The notes: a model not told the origin generated them from the sequence alone. DNA of 18,841 nucleotides from Amoeboradix gromovi (GCA_018985225.1 JADGIF010000121.1:1-18841); one strand, 5' to 3'. Positions 1-8,603 are shown, counted from the stretch's first letter. Numbers and translations: made by a program.

Positions 1-347
1 TACAATATGTGGCACTCCAAAGAGAACCAATTTGGAGAGCTATTCATGTACATAGTGTCGTTTGGAAGTGGACATGGACCACATGGCACCAAGAAACAAA
101 TTCGATGCCATGTACAAGGTGTGGTACTCTGAAGAAAACTAATTTAGAAACCTACACTTATACAAAGTGTCATTTGAAGATAGACAGAGATCATATGGCA
201 GCAAGGAACATATACATCAAGTATCTGCATCCCTATTCAATCCCGCCTCTGGGTAGTGAAAGCGCGAGCAATAACTGTAACGGAGCATTTAGCATTGCTG
301 GTTTCTCTGCGGAAATTCTCGATTTTCTCGGAAATCAGGACTTTTAA
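1..347 (+). pseudogene. Fanzor (TnpB-like RNA-guided nuclease) 3'-end remnant
   Basis: The reading frame through 120-217 encodes a CxxC knuckle (CTRCG), a later lone Cys, and DRDHMAARNI, the C-terminal zinc finger plus third RuvC motif of TnpB/IS605 OrfB and its eukaryotic Fanzor homologues. Only about 110 residues are open, and the window begins inside the gene, so the RuvC-I and RuvC-II parts are not visible. A second, damaged copy of the same block lies just upstream (8-105) in another frame: it has a TAG where the intact block has AAG, and Met replaces Arg in the D-R-D motif. The frame ends with TAA at 345-347. I see a dead mobile-element tail; the family assignment rests on motif order and is confident, activity is not expected. 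Confidence 0.8.
8..217 (+). repeat. Imperfect tandem duplication inside the Fanzor remnant, period 112 nt
   Basis: Bases 8-105 and 120-217 align without gaps: both begin TGTGG(C/T)ACTC, run through AA(C/T)TAATTT-like and CA(C/T)ATGGCA segments, and end CA/GCAAG(A/G)AAC. The offset of 112 is not a multiple of three, so the units lie in different frames. Each encodes CGTxKxTNLExYxxT-C-L-D-D-HMAxRN. The many silent-type differences suggest an old duplication, or two related element tails joined head to tail. Confidence 0.85.
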
Positions 348-350
348 CGA

Positions 351-989
351 GGAGGGTACTAACAAAAATAATTCCTAAAAGAAATACCTAAATTGTATAC
401 TTGTAGAAGTGAGGATCTCCCCGCACTTTATCCCATATACCCTGGTCGTCAAATTCTTGTCAAGAGTTACTCTTCTTTCGATCTAAATTTTTGAATAAGC
501 AAAAACTTGGTTTTCTACCAAATGTATGCAACAGTCTAAGTGTTACAGTGGTATTTCTGCTGTGCTCACTACCACAAGTATATTAAAGTACTTTTTGTCT
601 CTTTCTGTTTAATTTACTTTCTTTTATACTTGTGGTCAATGCATTTCCAAAGAAAAATGTCTCAAACACCGAGTCCGCTTTTCTGGAGTTTGCTAATGCC
701 AAAGGTGATCTTACAGTGAGTGCAAATAGTTTGTTAAGGCTTAAAATAATCAAACCTGGTTGCTCTCTTGGTGGAGTTTTTGGCATTTAATACGTCCCTT
801 TTTTGTAATCTATATTTTTTACAAGTTTACTACCGTGCAGCATTCCCAGTTTTTCTACTTCTGGTTAAAACCCATTAACTTGTCGCTAGTGAACTTTAGC
901 GAGTCAGTACGCAAAAACGGAGTGGATTAATAATACGGACGAAAGTCGTTGCGCAATATCTTGCAAGTACAAAGGAAGTTTTTATCAAC
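351..989. other. Spacer between Fanzor remnant and first gene
   Basis: Apart from the weak ORF at 587-790, I see no gene, tRNA or clear repeat here. The sequence directly after the Fanzor stop (348-430) contains a G-rich GAGGAGGG and later CTCCCC but no convincing terminal inverted repeat. The promoter of the gene starting near 990 should lie in the right part; no clear TATA-box stands out. Confidence 0.5.
587..790 (+). CDS. Possible short secreted protein (weak ORF without ATG)
   Basis: A frame open from 587 to a TAA at 788-790 encodes about 67 residues. It starts with a strongly hydrophobic run (residues 3-19, rich in Phe and Leu) ending in VVNAFPKK, which looks like a signal peptide and cleavage region, followed by about 45 polar residues ending PGCSLGGVFGI. 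There is no ATG in the frame, so a real gene would need an upstream exon joined by a short intron; an AG lies directly before the open stretch. The complementary strand is also open (583-786), which weakens the case. I recognise no family. It could equally be chance. Confidence 0.25.
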   Translation, partial: STFCLFLFNLLSFILVVNAFPKKNVSNTESAFLEFANAKGDLTVSANSLLRLKIIKPGCSLGGVFGI

Positions 990-2114
990 ATGACTGGTAT
1001 GCCACTCAATTTTATTAAAAAAAGTTCTGTGTGGGTTTTCTGGTTATGGCACATTTGTACGTATTGGCTAGCGGATACCGATAAGAAACGTATCATTTCA
1101 AAACATTTTCAAGTCAGGTATCAGGACGACGTTATGCATCATCAAATACTTTTAGTAAGTTTCTTAATATTTTCAGCACTATTTTATAATCATAGAATTA
1201 ACAAGCCTCGAATTATGTTTAGCGCTCCCTTGAATATGCCATCCCAGAAGTGCGTCGAGAATTGGTGCAGTAATAAAAATGAATTCGTATTACCTGGCTC
1301 TCTGATAAAACTCATAAAAATTTTAAACATAACAACCTCTGTGTACAAAAGAGACGCCTATATAGATGCTATGGTGTCAAATTATTTAAATTCTAACAAA
1401 TTCAAATACATTGCTGTGGATGTCAAAAATCACCATGGTATAGTTTTGCTAAACTATTACGTCAAATCTGTTTGGGCAGGTTTAATGACAAAGCGAGAGT
1501 TACTTGTGAATGATCTCTTGCTTCCTACAAAACACCCTTTTAAACGGTTAAAAGGTTACTCATCAATGGTAACTTCAGCTAAGCAGCTATTTCAATCAAC
1601 AGACATAATTACTAGCATTGATCCCAATTTACCAATGGGTGAGCTAAATGTTCCCTTGTTGCAAATACCGGCAAATATGGCTTCGTTGTTATTAAATCAT
1701 ATAATTTATGACTTGTCTGTATTGCCAGCCTCCTTATACAATACAATACAGCTTTATCAAAATGTGCTATCAAATCCTGAGGTGTACAGTATATCCATCA
1801 AGCTGTCTGACAGACTTCCTTTGAAGTGTATCGAATCATTGTTAGCTGGTCATAAAAATCCTGTCTTATTCATCAGCGGTCCTCGAAAACTTGTGCGGAG
1901 ATTGCAGTTGAAGCTATTCTACAGAAACATAGCAGTATTAACTACTATTCAATCAAAGTATCTTGAAATCTTTAATTCCAGAATTGATTGGGCAATGATT
2001 CATGATTTTATAAGTTTAAGTTGTAACCATCTTGTATCCGATGAACACATCAAATCTGAGTTCGAAGCTTTTACTGTCTATCAGAATTACACTGTCTTTA
2101 ATAAATGTTATTAG
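990..2114 (+). CDS. Unrecognised protein, start uncertain
   Basis: A 374-codon frame ending TAG. Residues from about 76 (Met at 1215) onward look like a normal soluble protein with alternating hydrophobic segments such as KYIAVDVKNHHGIVLLNYY and NPVLFISGPRKLVRRLQLKLF. I cannot assign a domain. The first 66 residues contain two hydrophobic stretches (about 14-26 and 52-66) that may not be translated: a consensus-like 22-nt intron (1155-1176, GTAAGT to TTTTCAG) lies across them. If spliced, the upstream exon is read in another frame that encodes GRRYASS, resembling a mitochondrial processing site. So the protein may be mitochondrial rather than membrane-anchored. AATAAA occurs at 2100-2105 inside the last codons. 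The next gene starts only 28 bp after the stop, on the same strand. Confidence 0.7.
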   Translation: MTGMPLNFIKKSSVWVFWLWHICTYWLADTDKKRIISKHFQVRYQDDVMHHQILLVSFLIFSALFYNHRINKPRIMFSAPLNMPSQKCVENWCSNKNEFVLPGSLIKLIKILNITTSVYKRDAYIDAMVSNYLNSNKFKYIAVDVKNHHGIVLLNYYVKSVWAGLMTKRELLVNDLLLPTKHPFKRLKGYSSMVTSAKQLFQSTDIITSIDPNLPMGELNVPLLQIPANMASLLLNHIIYDLSVLPASLYNTIQLYQNVLSNPEVYSISIKLSDRLPLKCIESLLAGHKNPVLFISGPRKLVRRLQLKLFYRNIAVLTTIQSKYLEIFNSRIDWAMIHDFISLSCNHLVSDEHIKSEFEAFTVYQNYTVFNKCY

Positions 2115-2142
2115 TCTTTTATTTTTCAATCGTGTTGAAACA

Positions 2143-4368
2143 ATGAATTTTGGTAGCAAATCTTTTCGATTGGATCGCCACATTGTTAAACCCAACATGC
2201 GTCAATTAATTCGCCCTTGTACAGAATTAGGCAGTACCCGGTATTTTACACTTCCTTTGCTTCCATTTAACCGTATTCAAGAGGATGCTTTATTTACCAA
2301 TCCTACTAATAGCAATGTAAATGACGATACTTCAATTGAAGAGGGCGAAATCACACCCTTCTCTGCTGCTGCACCGTCACCCATAAACGATATGACCGAA
2401 ATGTTAAACGTTCCTATTGATCCTGTCCTCAGTGATATGGACACAGATCTTCCCGACACTATTCCAATGGATCTTATAGCACAAATTGAATACATCGACA
2501 ACCAAATCACTCTTTTGAAATCGCCAATCCCTGATTTTAAAATCAAGCAGTCCTTAATTCCCCAGCTTAACCTCCAAAATGTCCAATGCGATCATCCATT
2601 GCTATCTATATTTCAATCTTCTTTTCATATATTAAATAGTAATGAGCAAAAAATAGCCCTGGCTATCTTAAATAAAGAGTTGGACAAAGAGATTACCTCA
2701 TCCCAAGCCACCGACATCACACAGTTGTCAATAGAATTAAAAGCGGTTGAATCTGCTGCTACTATCAATATTCTTCCAAAAAGTACAATGAGTCAGACGC
2801 TTGAGATAAGCAACGGTGGTTTTGACACACCTGTTAGTGATCAACCTGACGTCACCACTGTATACGATAAATCATTACATCAATTTATATACTCATACAT
2901 CCACCAGCTGCATCTTAATCATTCTCAAGTCTCAAAGTTAATTTCCGCTGATTATTACAAGTCATGGTGCAAATACAAGTTGAACCCCATTGATCTACCC
3001 AATATAGAAGCAAGTGGCCCTAAGCTGCAAAACACTACTAGTGATGTGGAATTCCAAGACATTTTATCTAAAATTCAGGTAATATCTCAATGGGATGATC
3101 CTATGCATTTAAAAGCACATTCTGCTGTCATACCATCACAGTATATAAAATTAAAAGTAGACTCCTTCAAATTGATCCCGGTTAATTCACTAGTACCTTT
3201 AGAAAGCATAGAATGTAATTCTATTCGTGATTACTGCAGAATAAGGCGTAAATCGGCGTTGGGTACGAGAAGAAGAACTAGCCATGATCCTTTTGTAATC
3301 GTAGACCCTTACCATGTCCATAAGTCTAACATTTACAGACTGATGCATAAATATCCAAACATAACATCCAAATTTGTACAGGCCTATCAGGAACACCACA
3401 AGGACTTTACAAAAATCAGCGTTGTACTAAACATACCCAGATGTGATGTAGTAGCACTATTCTACTACTTGAAGTATAAATATCCTATTTTGAGACGCAA
3501 AGTTATAGACAAGCCTAGAATACAAATAAAATGGACAGAGCATGAAAAGAACATAGCGTTTGAAGCATTTGATGAACATGGCAAAGATTTTAAGAAGATA
3601 ACAAATATTATCAATATAGGCAATGACACACCAAAGAGCGAACAGCATGTAAGGACATTCTTTTATAATAGCAAACGAAGAATTATGCAAGAAAAGGAAA
3701 AGAGGGAAAAAGAAAAATCTTCTACAAACGAAGATCCGCAAACACCAGTAATTGCACCGGTAGCAACTGTTGCACCAGCTAACATTAGCACAAAAACAAA
3801 GTCTCCTGCTGCTCCTACTAATATTACAGCTGCAAATAAGCCCCATGTACCTTACAGCAGCAGCAGCTGGACTGCCATTGAGAAAATGCAGCAGCTACAG
3901 CAACAGCAAATGGGTCATGAAGCGAGACCAAACAGCCATCAAATAAATAAAAAGGGCAAGAAGGATATCATAGATCTAGAAGAACAACGCCTAAGTAGCA
4001 ATATACATGAAATTAAGAAAAGAAGTCCTGATGAGCTACTCAGAACTCAGTTCGACTATGCAAATAGTAATTTATTACGAAGAGCCAGTTTGCAACAGAG
4101 ATTTCATAAAGAAAGAACAGCCACAAGTACCAGCGCTATTACTTCTATTGCTAGCACTGCTTCAAATATTGCATCGCCAAACATTAGCAGCATTGGTAAT
4201 AACCTTAGTGGACTGGCTTTTAGCAAAGAAGGCCAATTGCCATCATTTCACACTTTGGAGAGAAAAGTAACGACGCCGCCATTGCACACGATTGAACCTC
4301 CTCCAAATACTTTGGAGCAGTACATTAAACACAAATTGAAAGATGAAAAAGATCAAGATGACAATTAG
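2143..4368 (+). CDS. SNT1: NCoR/SMRT-Snt1-like corepressor with two SANT domains
   Basis: A 741-residue protein. I chose the ATG at 2143 because earlier in-frame starts (such as 2041) overlap the upstream gene, while this one leaves a 28-bp gap and has an A-rich context. The N-terminal 400 residues are acidic and disordered-looking. SANT1 spans about 406-446 (KFVQAYQEHHKDFTKI, then CDVVALFYYLKYK) and SANT2 about 463-515 (KWTEHEKN, HGKDFKKI, HVRTFFYNSKRR). The spacing and the FFYNSKRR ending match the paired SANT domains of NCoR/SMRT and yeast Snt1, scaffolds of class I histone deacetylase repressor complexes in the nucleus; SANT1 usually activates the deacetylase. A basic/coiled stretch (EKEKREKEK), a Ser/Ala/Thr-rich linker and a short Gln run (residues about 583-591) follow. 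Other multi-SANT chromatin proteins remain possible; the NCoR assignment is inference from motifs. Confidence 0.65.
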   Translation: MNFGSKSFRLDRHIVKPNMRQLIRPCTELGSTRYFTLPLLPFNRIQEDALFTNPTNSNVNDDTSIEEGEITPFSAAAPSPINDMTEMLNVPIDPVLSDMDTDLPDTIPMDLIAQIEYIDNQITLLKSPIPDFKIKQSLIPQLNLQNVQCDHPLLSIFQSSFHILNSNEQKIALAILNKELDKEITSSQATDITQLSIELKAVESAATINILPKSTMSQTLEISNGGFDTPVSDQPDVTTVYDKSLHQFIYSYIHQLHLNHSQVSKLISADYYKSWCKYKLNPIDLPNIEASGPKLQNTTSDVEFQDILSKIQVISQWDDPMHLKAHSAVIPSQYIKLKVDSFKLIPVNSLVPLESIECNSIRDYCRIRRKSALGTRRRTSHDPFVIVDPYHVHKSNIYRLMHKYPNITSKFVQAYQEHHKDFTKISVVLNIPRCDVVALFYYLKYKYPILRRKVIDKPRIQIKWTEHEKNIAFEAFDEHGKDFKKITNIINIGNDTPKSEQHVRTFFYNSKRRIMQEKEKREKEKSSTNEDPQTPVIAPVATVAPANISTKTKSPAAPTNITAANKPHVPYSSSSWTAIEKMQQLQQQQMGHEARPNSHQINKKGKKDIIDLEEQRLSSNIHEIKKRSPDELLRTQFDYANSNLLRRASLQQRFHKERTATSTSAITSIASTASNIASPNISSIGNNLSGLAFSKEGQLPSFHTLERKVTTPPLHTIEPPPNTLEQYIKHKLKDEKDQDDN

Positions 4369-4411
4369 CATACAATGCCGAGAGAGGTGCCTATATAGAA
4401 TAACTAATTTA

Positions 4412-5974
4412 CTAATCACAGGTGCTGATGGTGTGATTACCCAATCCCCATATGCATATTTTACCATCGTCCGCGGCACTAGCAAATAAGTCGTTATTAA
4501 CAGGATTCCAAGATACACAAGCTACCGGCGAGTTAAAGTGGTGATCTAAAACTTGGATTAATTCCTCATTTATGCGAGACCATATGTATATTTTGCCGTC
4601 GGTGGAGCCAGTAGCAACATAGCAGTCATTAGCACCGCCAAAACTGCCTTGAACAACAAATTTACCATGATTATGACCAGTGTACTTACCATTAATCTTT
4701 CCGGTGAGTATATTCTTAATTTTGATTTCATTGGAATGAAAGGTAATCAAAAGATCAGGGTTAAGTAGAGAACAGGCTATATCAACAATTGGAATAGACT
4801 CTTTAAATACTCTGACTTGCAGTTTATCATTTAAATTTAGGACATGAATTGTCTTTTCGCCGCTAACGGCGCAAAGTAAAGTGGAAGATGGATCTTTAGC
4901 GATAGAAGTGATACGTGGGATATTCCACTTATGAATCATTTTACCATTTAAATCCCAAATAACAAGAGGGGAATTTGTTGAAGACGTTATAAAATTTAGC
5001 GAGTCATTAGTCCATTCAATTCCAGTTATATCACCCTTATGTGATTCTATTGAAGATATGCATTGAAAGTTGGAGAGATCCCAAAGTTTAACATGGCTAT
5101 CAGAACTACCAGAAAGAAGAAAAAGATTGTTAGGACTGAACTTAATTTTAGTAATACTGGAGGAGTGTGCTTTTAACTGAGCAATGCAGGAGCCAGAAAC
5201 ACTCCATAGTTTAACAATATTATCTTTTCCACCGCTAGCCAAGCAATCGCCTGCAGAATTCCAATTTATAGACCAGATCTCAGAACTATGAGCATTAATA
5301 CTGCATATGACATTGCGAGGGAAAAGGTCACTAGAGCATTTATGGTTGTTAAATAGAGAGTACTCGTTGCTGTTATTATGATAGAGGCACTGCAATTTTT
5401 GGAATTCAAAAGACTGCAAAATTAGTTCTTCTAAGCGTCGATGAGGGATCATAAGAGATGTAGGAATAAGGTCTTCTAAATTTAATAAAACAGATTGTCT
5501 TCTATCTTGAACATTCTGATATTTATCCAATATGTCATCATCAGAGCTCATTATGAGCTTTGAAAAAGATTTGATTTTATCATCCAAAAGTATTGGAGAT
5601 ATAGTGCGCAAAAAAGCGAGAGCGTCCATTCGTCTACCTATTAAAATCATCTCCAACAGGTCTTGCTTATAGCAAACCTGACGGATATCTAAATCATTTT
5701 GAAAATCTAAAATGGACAAGAGTGAATAAACCGATTGCCATTCGCCCTTTAAAACTGCAGTTCTTAGAAGAGAAATGTTATGGGATTCCATTGGTATACC
5801 CGAGTCAGCTTCAAGTTGATGAGCAGCCTTATTAAAGCCCATGTTGTGCAGTTGCATGGTAATCAATCTAGTAAGATCAACTTGATCAACTAGAGGAGAT
5901 TTAGATTGACTTAAATAATCATTCAGTTTAACCTTTTTCGAATTGGGAATGTCAAAAGTAGATGGTCTACGCAT
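4412..5974 (-). CDS. GID7: Gid7/WDR26-type subunit of the GID/CTLH ubiquitin ligase
   Basis: A 520-residue protein. A LisH motif is at 33-63 (NMGFNKAAHQLEADSGI), followed by a CTLH/CRA helical region (66-200) that includes PTSLMIPHRRLEELI and CLYHNN, hallmarks of WDR26. WD40 repeats run from 225 to the end. The last two (GKFVVQGSFGGANDCYVATG, DGKIYIWSR, VSWNPVNNDLFASAADDGK) are very close to the Gid7/WDR26 signature. In the family this subunit bridges GID/CTLH modules and helps recruit substrates, such as gluconeogenic enzymes in yeast, for ubiquitination in the cytosol or nucleus. Length agrees with the family. The ATG at 5974 is the first Met of the frame. It converges on the SANT gene with 43 bp between stops. 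The LisH-WD40 architecture also occurs in TBL1/Sif2, but those lack the CTLH/CRA and FGGA motifs. Confidence 0.93.
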   Translation of the reverse strand: MRRPSTFDIPNSKKVKLNDYLSQSKSPLVDQVDLTRLITMQLHNMGFNKAAHQLEADSGIPMESHNISLLRTAVLKGEWQSVYSLLSILDFQNDLDIRQVCYKQDLLEMILIGRRMDALAFLRTISPILLDDKIKSFSKLIMSSDDDILDKYQNVQDRRQSVLLNLEDLIPTSLMIPHRRLEELILQSFEFQKLQCLYHNNSNEYSLFNNHKCSSDLFPRNVICSINAHSSEIWSINWNSAGDCLASGGKDNIVKLWSVSGSCIAQLKAHSSSITKIKFSPNNLFLLSGSSDSHVKLWDLSNFQCISSIESHKGDITGIEWTNDSLNFITSSTNSPLVIWDLNGKMIHKWNIPRITSIAKDPSSTLLCAVSGEKTIHVLNLNDKLQVRVFKESIPIVDIACSLLNPDLLITFHSNEIKIKNILTGKINGKYTGHNHGKFVVQGSFGGANDCYVATGSTDGKIYIWSRINEELIQVLDHHFNSPVACVSWNPVNNDLFASAADDGKICIWGLGNHTISTCD

Positions 5975-7054
5975 TCACTCCTTTGAAACAAAAGAACGCC
6001 AGATATCTAAATAAAATGGTCATCAGAAATTTGCACAGTTTTATAAATCAAATCATAGTGTATGCTGTTAATAACACTATTTTCATCCCAAACCTGTTAT
6101 CCCCTTCTTCAGTAACATTGAAATCTTGAATAAGAATCTAGCAAATTTGCATCTTTTTTCTCATATGTCTTGCATCTTTATTACATACGAAAACAATACT
6201 TGACATCACAGGAGAACTATGCTTGCTTTTTCAAAACCATCATAGATTTCTTGAAGATATAGGAGCACAGACCCACATCTTCGTGCTACATTCTTAGCTG
6301 CACGTTCGATGATAGCCAAAATTGATCTAATTATCACGAAATCCTGCAATCAAGTGTATATAGAGATTCCAATCCTCCAGGGAATGAAAAGCTACATCAT
6401 CAAAAGAAGCAATGAAGCTTTTACGAAATTCGAGACTGTGGTTCAATCTTTTACAACTCAGCTTTACCCTGGGAAAAGGCTAGGTGACATATAGCGTTAC
6501 ACGATAAACCCTTCCGGTGTCTGCAAGTCTATTTTTGAGGAAAAGCACGCAATGATATGATTCACGAACTGGAAAAGATAATAATGTATTGTTAATAACT
6601 TATACGGCTTTTGAAGAATTAAATTAGGTGGAAGATTATGGATTTTATGTAGATGGCATGTAATGGAAAGAAGATGTAAGTTCTAGGTGCAATAGAAAGG
6701 GCTATCACTGCTTCCCTAACAAAAAAGTAGTTTGCACGACTGGTAGAAACATGTGCGTCGCTAGTTTCTGAGTGAAATACTTAAGAACAAGGATTATTTG
6801 CACCTAGTTGTCGCCGTATGTGTATGCAATGATATTTGGGATATTTCTACAACCAGATCTAGCTTTTGAGAAACGCCTTAAAGAAGTTCAGTTGTACTGC
6901 AGTGTGACACATTAACATAAGTTGGCCGTTAAGTGAATCCAATATATACTTTTGCAGGTTTTAAAATTTAAATGAACCAAGTTCTTGTTTAATATATACT
7001 ATCATGAATCATCTGAGTAAAAAATAGAATTTATTGAGCGATTGCCGTAAATCA
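5975..7054. other. Divergent spacer without a clear gene
   Basis: This is the left part of the 1.6-kb gap between the diverging GID7 and HOM2 genes. A 61-codon ATG frame at 6309-6494 (+) and short broken open stretches on the opposite strand (around 6230-6300, encoding ARRCGSVLLYLQEIYDGFEK) look coding-like but carry stops and match nothing I know; they may be debris of a mobile element. No tRNA or rRNA is seen. Confidence 0.5.
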
Positions 7055-7280
7055 CCAAAAGCTCTGATTTACGAGAAAACCAAAAATTTCTAGAGAGACA
7101 AACAAAGTTAGCCGCCAAGCTCCAGTGGTTGCTTACGCTTACATCACCCTGATGCCGGATTAAAAGGCTGTGCATATGTTGCATGTGCACCTTCCTTGCT
7201 GCCATATTTCTCTCTATACTTATAAACGACATTAGGATTACTTCTCCAAAATGCTTTTCAGTAGATTACACACCTTGTCC
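7055..7280 (-). pseudogene. Second Fanzor 3'-end remnant
   Basis: Read on the minus strand, this stretch aligns with 115-346. It shares ACAAGGTGTG (the CxxCG codons), ATATGGCAGCAAGGAA (the MAAR codons), then AAGCGTAAGC against AAGCGCGAGC, and finally the GAAATTT/TTTTCTCG/AAATCAG tail. The frame around the RuvC-III site reads IERNMAARKVHM where the first copy reads DRDHMAARNIYI, so both catalytic-motif Asp residues are replaced. The zinc-finger part is also out of register. It is a decayed copy lying upstream of HOM2 and pointing away from it. Homology to the first copy is seen directly; Fanzor identity follows from it. Confidence 0.75.
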
Positions 7281-7586
7281 TCCTTTATTAGTAATTGCTT
7301 ACCTGTCAGTAGATAAATTCGATAGCTGTCCTCTATCTGTGAGATAACTTCATATTTAGACTATTTTTGAATGTTATTGAGAGTCATTTCTGTATTTTCT
7401 TAGTCTACCTTTAAACTTGAATATTCTGGCTGAAAAGAATTGGAGCAGTTTGCCACAAATAAGAAAGCCAGCGTAAAATGTTTTTACTGAGTTAAAAAGT
7501 TGCATAAATGAAATCCGCTTGAATAAAATTAGTGATCACCTAAAACAGTTTTTTCAATGAAAAATTGTTAGGTCTGATATAGAAAC

Positions 7587-8582
7587 ATGGAGGCCACTGA
7601 TAAAATTCCTGTTGGATTGCTCGGGGCGACTGGTGCTGTTGGTCAAAAGTTTTTAAACTTGCTCGAAATTGACGATACTTTCCGAGTTTGTGTCTTAGGT
7701 GCGAGTAAACGGTCCTCTGGAAAGAAGTACAAAGATATTGTTCAACTGCATTTGTCTTGCGATGATATGGAGGTATTTGAATGTGACCCAGAGCACTTTA
7801 AGAGTTGTAAAATAATATTCAGTGCTCTTGATGCCGAAGTGGCTGGAGATATCGAAAAGCTATTTTGCGAACAAGGATACGCGGTTTTTAGTAACGCTAA
7901 AAACTGGAGAATGGATCCGTTGGTTCCTCTTTGTGTTCCTTTCTGTAACCCGGATCATTTGAATTTGGTGAAATACCAGCGAAAGAAATGGAACACAACT
8001 GGAATGCTAGTCACCAATGCTAATTGTTCAACTACTGGAATCGCGATAGTATTAAAAGCCATTGCACCTTACACAAAATTAGAGCAGTTGATCGTACATA
8101 CTTTACAGGCAGTCAGTGGCGCGGGATATCCTGGATTAAGTGTGATGGATATTCATGACAACGTCATTCCATATATAAGCGGAGAAGAGAATAAAATACA
8201 AACAGAAACGTTAAAAATTCTTGGAGAGTTGAGGAACAATTCGATAGTACTTCAAGACTGGGATATAACAGCCATATGTAATCGTGTTAACGTTTTAGAT
8301 GGTCATACAGTTAATGTACTGATCAAATCAAAATCTGACATTGATCTACCACATATAATTGAAAAGTTAGAGAGATTGCCATTTATAAGAGTAATGAACG
8401 AGGTGAATAGACCACAACCTAGATTAGACAGGGTTTATGACATGAAAACTAGCGTTGGTAGATTTCAACTGAAAAAGCCAAACTTATTAAGTTTCTGTAT
8501 TGTAAGTCATAACACCGTACTGGGAGCCGCTGGGTCGTCTATTTGGAACGCAAAAAAGGCAATTGAAATGAAATTGATTTAA
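7587..8582 (+). CDS. HOM2: Aspartate-semialdehyde dehydrogenase
   Basis: A 331-residue enzyme that reduces L-4-aspartyl phosphate to aspartate semialdehyde with NADPH, the branch step toward threonine and methionine (and lysine where the diaminopimelate route exists). The NADP-binding loop GATGAVG is at 13-19. The catalytic Cys is 147 in NANCSTTG, substrate-binding Arg is 233 in CNRVNVLDGH, and the acid/base His is 240. RPQPRLDR and VSHNTVLGAAGSS near the C-terminus are typical of the fungal/archaeal class. It is about 35 residues shorter than yeast Hom2, mostly from shortened loops; all active-site residues are kept, so it should work. The ATG at 7587 sits just before the Rossmann strand. 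Its presence argues that the organism makes its own threonine and is not an extremely reduced parasite. Confidence 0.95.
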   Translation: MEATDKIPVGLLGATGAVGQKFLNLLEIDDTFRVCVLGASKRSSGKKYKDIVQLHLSCDDMEVFECDPEHFKSCKIIFSALDAEVAGDIEKLFCEQGYAVFSNAKNWRMDPLVPLCVPFCNPDHLNLVKYQRKKWNTTGMLVTNANCSTTGIAIVLKAIAPYTKLEQLIVHTLQAVSGAGYPGLSVMDIHDNVIPYISGEENKIQTETLKILGELRNNSIVLQDWDITAICNRVNVLDGHTVNVLIKSKSDIDLPHIIEKLERLPFIRVMNEVNRPQPRLDRVYDMKTSVGRFQLKKPNLLSFCIVSHNTVLGAAGSSIWNAKKAIEMKLI

Positions 8583-8586
8583 GACA

Positions 8587-8603
8587 AATAAACATTTTTT
8601 ATT
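8587..8603. terminator. Opposed polyadenylation signals between HOM2 and the minus-strand gene
   Basis: AATAAA on the plus strand at 8587-8592 lies five bases after the HOM2 stop. TTTATT at 8598-8603 (AATAAA on the minus strand) overlaps the stop codon of the converging gene. With only 16 bp between the two stop codons, each mRNA 3' end must run into the other coding region. Confidence 0.65.

Noticed and set aside
583-786. Minus-strand 67-codon ATG frame
   Set aside because: It is the complement of the other open frame, is very basic and repetitive in composition, and shows no domain; the plus-strand reading is the more protein-like, though also weak.
2032-2142. N-terminal extension of the SANT protein from upstream in-frame starts
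   Set aside because: It would overlap the preceding gene by up to 83 bases and encode a hydrophobic run that is an out-of-frame reading of that gene; the ATG at 2143 fits better.
3760-3788. A 29-nt GT-AG candidate intron with a GCTAAC branch-like motif inside the SANT gene
   Set aside because: Removal would shift the frame within a continuous reading frame; it lies in low-complexity sequence where such motifs arise by chance.
3457-3846. Minus-strand 129-codon Cys-rich frame
   Set aside because: It is a shadow of the SANT gene, whose codons on the other strand encode the recognised domains.
4412-5974. TBL1/Sif2 (Set3 complex) identity, attractive because the neighbour is an NCoR/Snt1-like protein
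   Set aside because: The CTLH/CRA region with PHRRLEELI and CLYHNN, and the FGGA motif in the late WD repeats, are those of Gid7/WDR26, so the two neighbours are not partners of one complex.
6972-6982. Inverted copy of ATGAACCAAGT shared with about 16990-17000, as possible element ends
   Set aside because: An 11-base match is expected many times by chance in a window of this size, and the flanks do not extend the match.
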